DNA of 64,000 nt from Sellimonas caecigallum. GTDB taxonomy: Bacteria > Bacillota > Clostridia > Lachnospirales > Lachnospiraceae. The notes below the pieces were generated by a model. That model did not search any database. It was not told the DNA's origin and saw nothing but the letters and a program-made list of their open reading frames with translations. Shown here one piece after another: positions 35,520-42,580 of the stretch. The stretch lies in assembly GCF_045038405.1 (NCBI RefSeq), contig NZ_CP173660.1, positions 1,984,001 to 2,048,000 on the forward strand, in the 5' to 3' direction. A program made the translations under genes and the position numbers. Each line of letters opens with the position of its first letter. The first letter of the stretch is position 1.

Positions 35520-36671
35520 CTATGCAGAGGAACGCATTCCACGAGATTTGGACATGGCTTTCTCGTACAGTTCTTCGAGAGGTACGCGCTTGTGGTTGTA
35601 ATAGAGCTCAAGAAGCTCCATTTTATGATTACAATTCGGACAATGCAGAGGGTCATAACCGAAGGAGAGGAGGATGCAAGTCCTCCATTGAGTGAAACTG
35701 CGGTAGATCCTGTGTTTTTCTTTTGAAATGACACGGTGCAGTTTCGAATCCATCTTGCGATGTCTTGCATACAGACCGCCGTAGCGGATCATTTTAAAAT
35801 GTTTTTCCGGGATGTGACGGATGAGACGTTTGATGAAATCCATGACAGGTAAGGTTTCTTCCACATACTGATCATCTTCATGGCGGTTATAGTGGAAAGT
35901 AACGGTATCTCCATCATAGCGGTCAATCCTGGAGGTAGCGATAACGGGTCTGCCAAGGTAGCGCCCAATGTATTTCGCAACGACATTGGGATCACAAAGA
36001 TTGGGTTTGGCATGGACATAAAAGCCCTGTTTATGCCGGGTGTAACATTGGGCTTTCACTTTTTTGAAAGAGGGACCGATCCTGTCTTCCAGTTCATTGA
36101 GCAGAGCGGTGCGGAACGCATTACGGAGATAGTTATAGTTGAAATGTTTGACATGACGCCAGAAGCCGTCATCACTGTAACCGCCTTCAGAAAGAAGACA
36201 GTGGATGTGAGGATTCCACTTAAGATCTCTGCCAAAAGTATGGAGGACCATGATATATCCGGGAGTGAAATGTTTGGCGCGGTTGAGCTTGAAAAACATA
36301 CGGGAAATGACACTGGAGACGGAATGGAAGAGACAGTTCAGGAGAGAGCGATCCTGAAGAAAAAAGTTGCGGAGATTCTCATCAATGGTAAAAACACAAT
36401 GACGGTGCTGGACATTGACGAGCTTAAAGGACATGCTGGTAGTGCGCTCCATGGCATATTTATTGCCACAGGTGGGACAAAAGCGGCTGTGACAGCGAAA
36501 AGGGACAAACTTGAGGTTCCCACAGTGAGTGCAGGCGTACATAGCACCGCCAAAAGAAGGAACGCCGCAGTTGATCATCTTATCGATATTTTCCACCTCA
36601 GTATTTCTAGGATGGAGAGTATATAAAATTTCTTCATAATGGTCAAGAAAGATTTTTTGTAAGACATTCAT
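35520..36671 (-). CDS. IS91-family (Y2 HUH) transposase
   Basis: A 383-aa rolling-circle transposase. The N-terminal zinc-binding domain has CTHCG and CHSRFCPTCG (about residues 48-72). The HUH nuclease motif is NPHIHCLLSEGG (near 156-167), and the paired catalytic tyrosines are in KYIGRYLGRP (Tyr-x3-Tyr). A further Cys pair CPNCNHK lies near the C-terminus. Full length and uninterrupted, so possibly active. No good ribosome-binding site precedes ATG 36671. The whole gene has 248-aa and shorter antisense open frames that are shadows. Confidence 0.93.
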   Translation of the reverse strand: MNVLQKIFLDHYEEILYTLHPRNTEVENIDKMINCGVPSFGGAMYACTHCGNLKFVPFRCHSRFCPTCGNKYAMERTTSMSFKLVNVQHRHCVFTIDENLRNFFLQDRSLLNCLFHSVSSVISRMFFKLNRAKHFTPGYIMVLHTFGRDLKWNPHIHCLLSEGGYSDDGFWRHVKHFNYNYLRNAFRTALLNELEDRIGPSFKKVKAQCYTRHKQGFYVHAKPNLCDPNVVAKYIGRYLGRPVIATSRIDRYDGDTVTFHYNRHEDDQYVEETLPVMDFIKRLIRHIPEKHFKMIRYGGLYARHRKMDSKLHRVISKEKHRIYRSFTQWRTCILLSFGYDPLHCPNCNHKMELLELYYNHKRVPLEELYEKAMSKSRGMRSSA

Positions 36672-36713
36672 AAGACTATTATGCAGGAAAACGTAACAAA
36701 AGGAAACCCCTAA

Positions 36714-36759
36714 CCCCTCATGATTGAGGGGCAGGGGAGTTGAATAGGCGAAGCCTATT
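36714..36759. repeat. Two hairpins between the IS91 transposase and the XRE gene
   Basis: CCCCTCA-TGAT-TGAGGGG (36714-36731) is a perfect 7-bp stem. AATAGGC-GAA-GCCTATT (36743-36759) is a second 7-bp stem followed on the plus strand by TTTTTATT, although no plus-strand gene ends there. The first may be the terIS-type end of the element. The second may insulate the XRE gene. Confidence 0.55.
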
Positions 36760-36764
36760 TTTTA

Positions 36765-37142
36765 TTACGGTTCCAGATCAAGAAACCGTTTTATGATTCT
36801 TTGGTCGTCGACACTGCGCTTTCGGTAGCCCATGATCAGTTCAAGCTCCTCCTGGCTTACAAAAACAGAATGATTGGTTACAGGATCTTTCACTTCCGCG
36901 TAAGGGAGAAAAGTCTCGCGGATCTGACTGCTGCCAGGATTTCCAAGGATAAGCTCATCCAATGTGATTTTATAAAATTCAGAAAAATAGATGAGTGTTG
37001 TCAAGTCTGGCTCGCGTACAGCGCGCTCGTAATTAGAGTATGCCTGCCTGGAGATATTCAGCATACGGCTTACATCGACCTGTGTTAAATTGTGTTTTTC
37101 ACGAAGTGTCTTAAGATTCTTTGCAAGCTGTAAATTCGCCAT
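36765..37142 (-). CDS. XRE-family transcriptional regulator
   Basis: A 125-aa protein. The N-terminal Cro/CI helix-turn-helix (residues 7-61) contains LTQVDVSRMLNISRQAYSNYERAVREP. The C-terminal half (about 65-125) carries no domain I know. GGAGG lies 6 bases before the ATG. It is transcribed toward the IS element. The target is unknown; autoregulation or control of the neighbouring CYTH gene is possible. Confidence 0.9.
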   Translation of the reverse strand: MANLQLAKNLKTLREKHNLTQVDVSRMLNISRQAYSNYERAVREPDLTTLIYFSEFYKITLDELILGNPGSSQIRETFLPYAEVKDPVTNHSVFVSQEELELIMGYRKRSVDDQRIIKRFLDLEP

Positions 37143-37245
37143 AGCATACCTCCAATTTTTAGAAATAGTATAACAATTTCTGTGAAAAATTGTCGGATAT
37201 GTGACGAATCATAGCAAAATAAACAAAAGAAACAGAACGTTGCCT

Positions 37246-37701
37246 CTACGGAAGCTGGCTCAATGTACTGTTGTGATATAAAGGAGAAAAGGTAACGTCT
37301 TCCCCAAACCAGGACGGTGGGGTAAAAACATCCGCCATCTCTTTTGTTGGAAACTCTACTTCTACAATGATGAGAGGTGCAAGATCATCCTGAAAGACAT
37401 CAAGCTCTGCGGTAAGCCCATCCTCCAAAGGAATCAGATACCTGCGTTTCGAGATGAGACGGCCGTCAATCTTGGTTTTGAGATGTTCATAGGATGACTG
37501 CGTAAGGGGAAGATTGTACTCCTCCCGCACCATCATACCGCTTGATTTATAAGTCAGGATAAAGTCGTTATCCGAGCGGCGAATCCTGACAACCGGGCTG
37601 GTGGAGAGATACCCTTGTTCCATTTCGTGGTACGGACATTTTTCCAGATCGAATGGAAGTAAAGAAAGGTCCTGGATAGTATATTTGCGTTCGATTTCCA
37701 T
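37246..37701 (-). CDS. CYTH domain protein
   Basis: A 151-aa soluble protein of the CYTH/triphosphate tunnel metalloenzyme superfamily. The N-terminal signature EIERKY (ExExK) is at residues 2-7. Charged strands such as VVRIRR and LTYKSSG line the predicted tunnel. Members hydrolyse inorganic triphosphate or related compounds in a metal-dependent way; the substrate here is unknown. ATG 37701 has AAGGAGG 7 bases upstream, and a start further out lies across the promoter. Confidence 0.88.
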   Translation of the reverse strand: MEIERKYTIQDLSLLPFDLEKCPYHEMEQGYLSTSPVVRIRRSDNDFILTYKSSGMMVREEYNLPLTQSSYEHLKTKIDGRLISKRRYLIPLEDGLTAELDVFQDDLAPLIIVEVEFPTKEMADVFTPPSWFGEDVTFSPLYHNSTLSQLP

Positions 37702-37743
37702 AAATAGCCTCCTTATAATAGCAAATTGGCTCCTACAGTGTAG

Positions 37744-37772
37744 ATTATAAGGTAAGGAGTAGGGCACGACAA
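37744..37772 (-). promoter_or_regulatory. Promoter of the CYTH gene
   Basis: On the minus strand TTGTCG (37772-37767), a 17-base spacer and TATAAT (37749-37744). Confidence 0.6.
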
Positions 37773-37790
37773 GCAAAAATCCTGCAAATA

Positions 37791-37819
37791 TTGCAATTTT
37801 GTAAGGAGTCTGCTAGAAT
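37791..37819 (+). promoter_or_regulatory. Promoter of the DJ-1 family gene
   Basis: TTGCAA (37791-37796), a 17-base spacer and TAGAAT (37814-37819), divergent from the CYTH promoter. Confidence 0.65.
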
Positions 37820-37849
37820 CAAGTCAGTTCAGGAAAGGAGGATCACAGA

Positions 37850-38407
37850 TTGAAAAAAGCATGTGTATTTTTTGCAGACGGAACGGAAGAAGTAGAAGGC
37901 CTTATGGCTGTTGATATGTTAAGAAGAGGCGGAGTGGATGTGACGACCGTTTCCGTGATGGGAAGACCGTGGATTCTTTCTTCTCACGGGATAGAAATGA
38001 AGACGGATCAGGTGTTTGAGGATATGGACTTTGAAGATCAGGATCTTCTCGTCTTGCCTGGCGGACTGCCGGGAGCGGATCATCTCCGCAGGCATAGTGG
38101 ACTTTGTAAAATACTGAGAAGATTCAATGAAGAGAAAAAATATGTGGCAGCGATTTGTGCGGCGCCGGGTATCTTGGCAGAACTTGGGTTTCTGGACGGG
38201 AAAAAGGCTACATGCCACACGTGCAGGAGAGAGCTTCTCAAGGAGAAAGGAGCTATCTGTCAAAATGCACCTGTTGTCTGTGACGGAAAGATTATTACAG
38301 GGAGCGGAGTCGGTGGAGCACTCGATTTTTCATTAAGACTTGTAGAAATTCTAAGCGGAAAAGAAAAGGCGGATGAGATCAGACAAGCCATCCTGTATAC
38401 GACATAG
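37850..38407 (+). CDS. DJ-1/PfpI family protein (TTG start)
   Basis: A 185-aa flavodoxin-like protein. The conserved acidic residue lies in DGTEEVEGL (residues 10-18), and the reactive Cys is in AAICAAPGILAELG (Cys about 103). Closest to the DJ-1/YajL group, often called protein deglycase or glyoxalase III; activity in this group is debated. TTG is the likely start, because AAAGGAGG lies 8 bases upstream and no ATG occurs near. It is followed after 34 bases by a lipoprotein gene. Confidence 0.9.
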   Translation: MKKACVFFADGTEEVEGLMAVDMLRRGGVDVTTVSVMGRPWILSSHGIEMKTDQVFEDMDFEDQDLLVLPGGLPGADHLRRHSGLCKILRRFNEEKKYVAAICAAPGILAELGFLDGKKATCHTCRRELLKEKGAICQNAPVVCDGKIITGSGVGGALDFSLRLVEILSGKEKADEIRQAILYTT

Positions 38408-38441
38408 AAGGATGAAAAAGAAAAGACATCAGGAGGTGTCC

Positions 38442-39107
38442 ATGACAAAAAAAACAAGAATTTTCTCAGTTATCCTCGCGTTTTTTCTGTTTTTGTCAGC
38501 ATGTGGCGGAGATTTCGACGCTGCGGGATATGTCCGAGCAGTTCTGGACGAGCGGTTCCAGGGAGAATTCGCTGACGCGGCAAGAATCATGGGAGTATCG
38601 GAGTATGAGATCAAACAGGATTACGAAAGCAATGTGGAAAACTTTGTCTTGTCTTATCTGACAGAGGGATATGAAGAGGTAAGCGATTACACGGTGTATG
38701 AATATGTGGTGTTGGTAAAGGAGATTTTTTCCGTTATGAAATATGATGTGAAGAAATCGGAGAAAACGGGAGACAAAGAATACGATGTGTCCGTGGAAAT
38801 CCAACCGGTTGATATCTTCCCAACCTATGTGGAAAAATTGAAGGAACTGTCCGAGGACATCGAGAAAAGTGCGCAAAATGGCGGATACGAGGGGACAGAG
38901 GAAGAAATCCAGTCACAGATGCAGAACGACTATCTCTATCAGGCTTATTCTCTTCTGGAGGAGTGTTATCTGAACATGAAATATTTGGGAAAAGAGACAG
39001 TTATTCTCAGAGTGACCGGAGACAGCAGCAATGTTTACTCTGTGGATGAAAAGGATTTCACGAAACTGACAGAGCGGCTTCTTGGTATTGATGAATTAAA
39101 CCAGTAG
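38442..39107 (+). CDS. Putative lipoprotein, 221 aa
   Basis: Signal peptide ending in lipobox LSAC (Cys about residue 20), so the mature protein is lipid-anchored on the cell surface. The exported part is helical and acidic (FQGEFADAARIMGVSEYEIKQ reading, then EEVSDYTVYEYVVLVKEIF) and resembles the many uncharacterised Clostridial lipoproteins (DUF5105-like in appearance, unconfirmed). ATG 38442 is 5 bases from AGGAGG. Probably co-transcribed with the DJ-1 gene. Confidence 0.82.
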   Translation: MTKKTRIFSVILAFFLFLSACGGDFDAAGYVRAVLDERFQGEFADAARIMGVSEYEIKQDYESNVENFVLSYLTEGYEEVSDYTVYEYVVLVKEIFSVMKYDVKKSEKTGDKEYDVSVEIQPVDIFPTYVEKLKELSEDIEKSAQNGGYEGTEEEIQSQMQNDYLYQAYSLLEECYLNMKYLGKETVILRVTGDSSNVYSVDEKDFTKLTERLLGIDELNQ

Positions 39108-39155
39108 AAAGAGGGATTTCTGTGCCGGAAAATAGGAAAAACGTGATGTAAGGGC

Positions 39156-39184
39156 TGGAAATCTTGAGAGTTATATGATATACT
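39156..39184 (+). promoter_or_regulatory. tig promoter
   Basis: TGGAAA (39156-39161), a 17-base spacer and TATACT (39179-39184). A small hairpin CTCAT-GAA-ATGAG follows. Confidence 0.5.
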
Positions 39185-39256
39185 CATGAAATGAGTGTAA
39201 TGTAGATAAGTCTGCCGACTTTTCGCATATACGACAAGAATTAGGAGGAAATGTAA

Positions 39257-40543
39257 ATGAGTTTACAAGTAGAGAAACTGGAACACAATATGGCGAAACT
39301 TACCATTGAAGTTTCCGCTGAAGAACTGGAAAAAGCACTCCAGGGAGCATATCTGAAACAGAAAAAGAACATCAGTATCCCGGGATTCCGAAAAGGGAAA
39401 GTGCCGCGCCAGATGATCGAAAAGATGTATGGACCGGAAGTATTCTATGATGATGCAGCAAATAAGCTGATCCCGGATGCATACGGAAAAGTGTACGATG
39501 AGGAAGGGCTGGATATCGTGTCTCAGCCGAAGATCGATATCGTGCAGATCGAAAAGGGCAAACCGTTCATTTTCACAGCTGAAGTTGCTCTGAAACCGGA
39601 AGTAACATTAGGCGAATACAAAGGATTAAAAGTGGAAAAGATCTCTAACCGTGTGACACAGAAAGAGATCGATGCAAAACTTGCTGAAGAACAGGAAAAG
39701 AATGCAAGAACAGTATCTGTGACAGACCGTCCGGTTCAGGACAAAGACGAAATCGTTTTTGATTTCGAAGGATTTGTTGACGGAGAGGCGTTCGAAGGCG
39801 GAAAAGGAGAAAACTACCCGCTGACGATCGGATCCGGAGCATTTATCCCTGGATTCGAAGAACAGCTCATCGGAGCAAACCTGGAGGAAGAAAAAGAAGT
39901 ACAGGTTAAATTCCCGGAAGAATACCATGCAGCAGAGCTTGCAGGAAAAGAAGCTGTGTTCAAATGTACAGTACACGAGATCAAGACAAAAGAGCTTCCG
40001 GAACTGGATGACGAGTTCGCATCAGAGATTTCTGAGTTCGATACACTGGATGCACTCAAGGCAGACATAAAAGCAAAGATCAAAGAACAGAAGATCGCTG
40101 AAGGAAAGAGAAAGCAGGAAGACAAAGCGGTAGAAGAAGCTGTTGCAAATGCACAGATGGACATTCCGGATGCAATGATCGATACAGAAGTAAGACAGAT
40201 GGCAAATGACTTCGCGCAGAGACTGAGCCAGCAGGGACTTTCTGTAGAACAGTACTTCCAGTTCACAGGAATGACAGCAGAAAAGATGCAGGAAGAATTA
40301 AAGCCGCAGGCATTAAAGAGAATCCAGACAAGACTTGTTCTGGAAGCAATCGTGAAGGCGGAAAACATCGTGATCAGCGATGAAAAGCTTGACGAAGAAA
40401 TCCAGAAGATGGCAGATGCTTACAAGATGGAAGCTGACAAGCTGAAAGAATTTATGGGAGAAAAGGAAAAAGAACAGATGAAGCTGGACATGGCTGTTCA
40501 GGAAGCTGTTACATTCCTTACAGATAATGCGGTAGAAGAATAA
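39257..40543 (+). CDS. tig: Trigger factor
   Basis: A 428-aa ribosome-bound chaperone and prolyl isomerase that meets nascent chains at the exit tunnel. The ribosome-binding signature GFRKGKVPRQMIEKMYG lies at residues 45-61. A FKBP-like isomerase domain follows (about 150-245, with VFDFEGFVDGEAFEGG), then a long helical chaperone domain. Full length. It heads the tig-clpP-clpX-lon block, an arrangement conserved in many bacteria. Confidence 0.97.
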   Translation: MSLQVEKLEHNMAKLTIEVSAEELEKALQGAYLKQKKNISIPGFRKGKVPRQMIEKMYGPEVFYDDAANKLIPDAYGKVYDEEGLDIVSQPKIDIVQIEKGKPFIFTAEVALKPEVTLGEYKGLKVEKISNRVTQKEIDAKLAEEQEKNARTVSVTDRPVQDKDEIVFDFEGFVDGEAFEGGKGENYPLTIGSGAFIPGFEEQLIGANLEEEKEVQVKFPEEYHAAELAGKEAVFKCTVHEIKTKELPELDDEFASEISEFDTLDALKADIKAKIKEQKIAEGKRKQEDKAVEEAVANAQMDIPDAMIDTEVRQMANDFAQRLSQQGLSVEQYFQFTGMTAEKMQEELKPQALKRIQTRLVLEAIVKAENIVISDEKLDEEIQKMADAYKMEADKLKEFMGEKEKEQMKLDMAVQEAVTFLTDNAVEE

Positions 40544-40569
40544 GAGGCAAATATAAGGAGGCATATTAC

Positions 40570-41151
40570 ATGAGTTTAGTACCTTATGTCATTGAACAGA
40601 CAAGCCGCGGAGAACGGTCCTATGATATTTATTCAAGACTTTTGAAAGACAGGATCATTTTCCTGGACGGAGAAGTGAACGATGCTTCTGCGAGTGTGAT
40701 CGTAGCTCAGCTTCTGTTTCTGGAGGCGGAAGATCCAGGCAAAGACATCAATCTGTACATCAACAGTCCAGGAGGTTCTGTGACAGCAGGCCTTGCTATA
40801 TATGATACGATGCAGTACATTAAATGTGATGTGTCCACGATCTGTATTGGCATGGCTGCAAGTATGGGCTCTTTCCTGCTGTCCGGCGGGACAAAAGGAA
40901 AAAGACTGGCGCTTCCGAATGCGGAGATCATGATCCATCAGCCGCTCGGCGGTGCACAGGGACAGGCGACAGAGATCCAGATTGCAGCGGAACATATTCT
41001 GAAAACCCGCCGGAAACTCAATGAGATTCTGGCAGCAAATACAGGGCAGACATTGGAGACCATCGAAAAAGATACAGACAGAGATAACTTTATGTCTGCA
41101 GAGGCAGCAAAGGAATACGGTTTAATTGATGAGGTCATCACGAGCCGGTAA
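40570..41151 (+). CDS. clpP: ATP-dependent Clp protease proteolytic subunit
   Basis: A 193-aa serine protease that forms the two-ring degradation chamber served by ClpX and other ATPases. The catalytic triad is readable: Ser98 in MAASMGSF, His123 in MIHQP and Asp near 172 in DRDNFMS. It lies 26 bases after tig with AAGGAGG before the ATG. A GC-rich hairpin separates it from clpX. Confidence 0.98.
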   Translation: MSLVPYVIEQTSRGERSYDIYSRLLKDRIIFLDGEVNDASASVIVAQLLFLEAEDPGKDINLYINSPGGSVTAGLAIYDTMQYIKCDVSTICIGMAASMGSFLLSGGTKGKRLALPNAEIMIHQPLGGAQGQATEIQIAAEHILKTRRKLNEILAANTGQTLETIEKDTDRDNFMSAEAAKEYGLIDEVITSR

Positions 41152-41158
41152 AAGAAAC

Positions 41159-41187
41159 AGGGGCTGTCCCCGGATGGGGCATCCCCT
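41159..41187 (+). other. GC-rich hairpin between clpP and clpX
   Basis: AGGGGCTGTCCCC, loop GGAT, GGGGCATCCCCT, followed by TTCCGTGTTT. A strong stem with a poor T tract: a leaky terminator or processing site. clpX has a TATAAT of its own at 41227-41232. Confidence 0.6.
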
Positions 41188-41247
41188 TTCCGTGTTTCTG
41201 ATTAAGAAGTTCAGAAAACCGGGAAGTATAATAGATGAGGTGCGAGA

Positions 41248-42498
41248 ATGGCTTTAAAAGAAGATGTAGTGAGATGTTCCTTCTGTAACAAGACGCAGTC
41301 CCAGGTCAGAAAATTGATCGCAGGCCCGAATGGAGCTTATATTTGTGATGAGTGTATCGAGATCTGCGCTGAGATTATAGAAGAAGAATTCGAGTATGAA
41401 AATGAAAACAGCGGGCTTGCAGATATCAATCTGCTAAAGCCGGAGGAAATAAAAAGTTTCCTGGATGATTATGTGATCGGACAGGAAGAAGCCAAGAAAG
41501 TACTTTCCGTAGCTGTTTATAACCATTACAAACGGATAAAAGCGGAGAAAGACCTTGGCGTGGAACTGCAGAAAAGCAATATTCTGATGCTCGGACCAAC
41601 CGGAAGCGGAAAGACATTGCTTGCGCAGACGCTTGCAAAAGTACTGAATGTACCGTTTGCCATCGCGGACGCCACAACACTTACAGAGGCCGGGTATGTC
41701 GGGGAAGATGTAGAAAACATTCTTCTCAAGATCATTCAGGCGGCGGACGGAGATATTGAAAAGGCAGAGTATGGTATTATTTATATAGATGAGATTGACA
41801 AGATCACGAGAAAGTCTGAAAACCCATCCATAACAAGGGATGTATCTGGAGAAGGTGTGCAGCAGGCTCTCCTGAAGATTGTAGAGGGGACGATTGCTTC
41901 TGTTCCTCCTCAGGGAGGCAGAAAACATCCGCATCAGGAACTGTATCAGATCGATACGTCCAATATCCTGTTCATATGCGGAGGTGCTTTCGAAGGGATT
42001 GATAAGATCATCGAAAAGCGGATCGATCAGAAATCTATTGGATTCAACGCAGACATTGCTTCCAAACACGAAGACAATCTTGATCGGCTTTTGAATCAGG
42101 TTCTTCCTCAAGATCTTGTAAAATACGGGTTGATTCCGGAGTTCGTGGGCCGTGTACCTGTCGTTGTGGCTCTCGAATCCCTGGATCGTGACGCCCTGAT
42201 CAAGATATTGACAGAGCCAAAGAGTGCCATTGTGAAGCAGTATCAGAAACTTCTCGAGCTTGATGGCGTAGATCTGAAATTTGATACGGCTGCCCTCGAG
42301 GCGATCGCAGACCGCTCAATTGCACGGAAGACAGGGGCAAGAGGGCTGCGTGCTATCATGGAAAATATTATGATGGACATCATGTATAGGGCACCGTCAG
42401 ATGAGAGCCTGAAAACCTGCATCATCACAAAAGAAGTTGTGGATGGAACGGGGCTTCCAAAGACGGAGCATATAGAGACAGAATCTGAAAGTGCATAA
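41248..42498 (+). CDS. clpX: ATP-dependent Clp protease ATP-binding subunit ClpX
   Basis: A 416-aa AAA+ unfoldase that feeds tagged or specific substrates to ClpP. The zinc-binding domain has CSFCNK and CDECIEIC (residues 11-38). Walker A is GPTGSGKT near 115, and Walker B is IIYIDEID. The pore loop GYVGED is present. The ClpP-docking loop is near 270 (KSIGFNAD-type region). Full length. Confidence 0.98.
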   Translation: MALKEDVVRCSFCNKTQSQVRKLIAGPNGAYICDECIEICAEIIEEEFEYENENSGLADINLLKPEEIKSFLDDYVIGQEEAKKVLSVAVYNHYKRIKAEKDLGVELQKSNILMLGPTGSGKTLLAQTLAKVLNVPFAIADATTLTEAGYVGEDVENILLKIIQAADGDIEKAEYGIIYIDEIDKITRKSENPSITRDVSGEGVQQALLKIVEGTIASVPPQGGRKHPHQELYQIDTSNILFICGGAFEGIDKIIEKRIDQKSIGFNADIASKHEDNLDRLLNQVLPQDLVKYGLIPEFVGRVPVVVALESLDRDALIKILTEPKSAIVKQYQKLLELDGVDLKFDTAALEAIADRSIARKTGARGLRAIMENIMMDIMYRAPSDESLKTCIITKEVVDGTGLPKTEHIETESESA

Positions 42499-42531
42499 CA
42501 AGTCTGTACAGACAGCAGACTACGCGAAGGA

Positions 42532-42555
42532 GTGCAGGTAAGTGTTTACCTGCAC
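42532..42555 (+). other. Hairpin between clpX and lon
   Basis: GTGCAGGTAA, loop GTGT, TTACCTGCAC: a perfect 10-bp stem, extendable outward through GCGA/TCGC. There is no T tract. It ends about 15 bases before the lon ribosome-binding site. Confidence 0.65.
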
Positions 42556-42580
42556 TTGCTCGCTTTATATGGAGGAAAAT

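Larger units (their letters stand above)
35224..36740 (-). mobile_element. IS91-family insertion element (ends approximate)
   Basis: Contains a Y2 HUH transposase and a small acidic gene, both on the minus strand, between two operons with which it shares no function. Elements of this family move by rolling circle, make no target duplication and have subterminal hairpins instead of long inverted repeats. Candidate hairpins are CCCCTCA-TGAT-TGAGGGG (36714-36731) upstream of the transposase and the CTGCTG/CAGCAG structure (35238-35267) at the other end, where GTTC motifs occur on the minus strand. The exact ends are not proven. Confidence 0.55.

Noticed and set aside
35880..36626. 248-aa plus-strand frame opposite the IS91 transposase
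   Set aside because: It is antisense to a clear HUH transposase, without a ribosome-binding site or recognisable domain.
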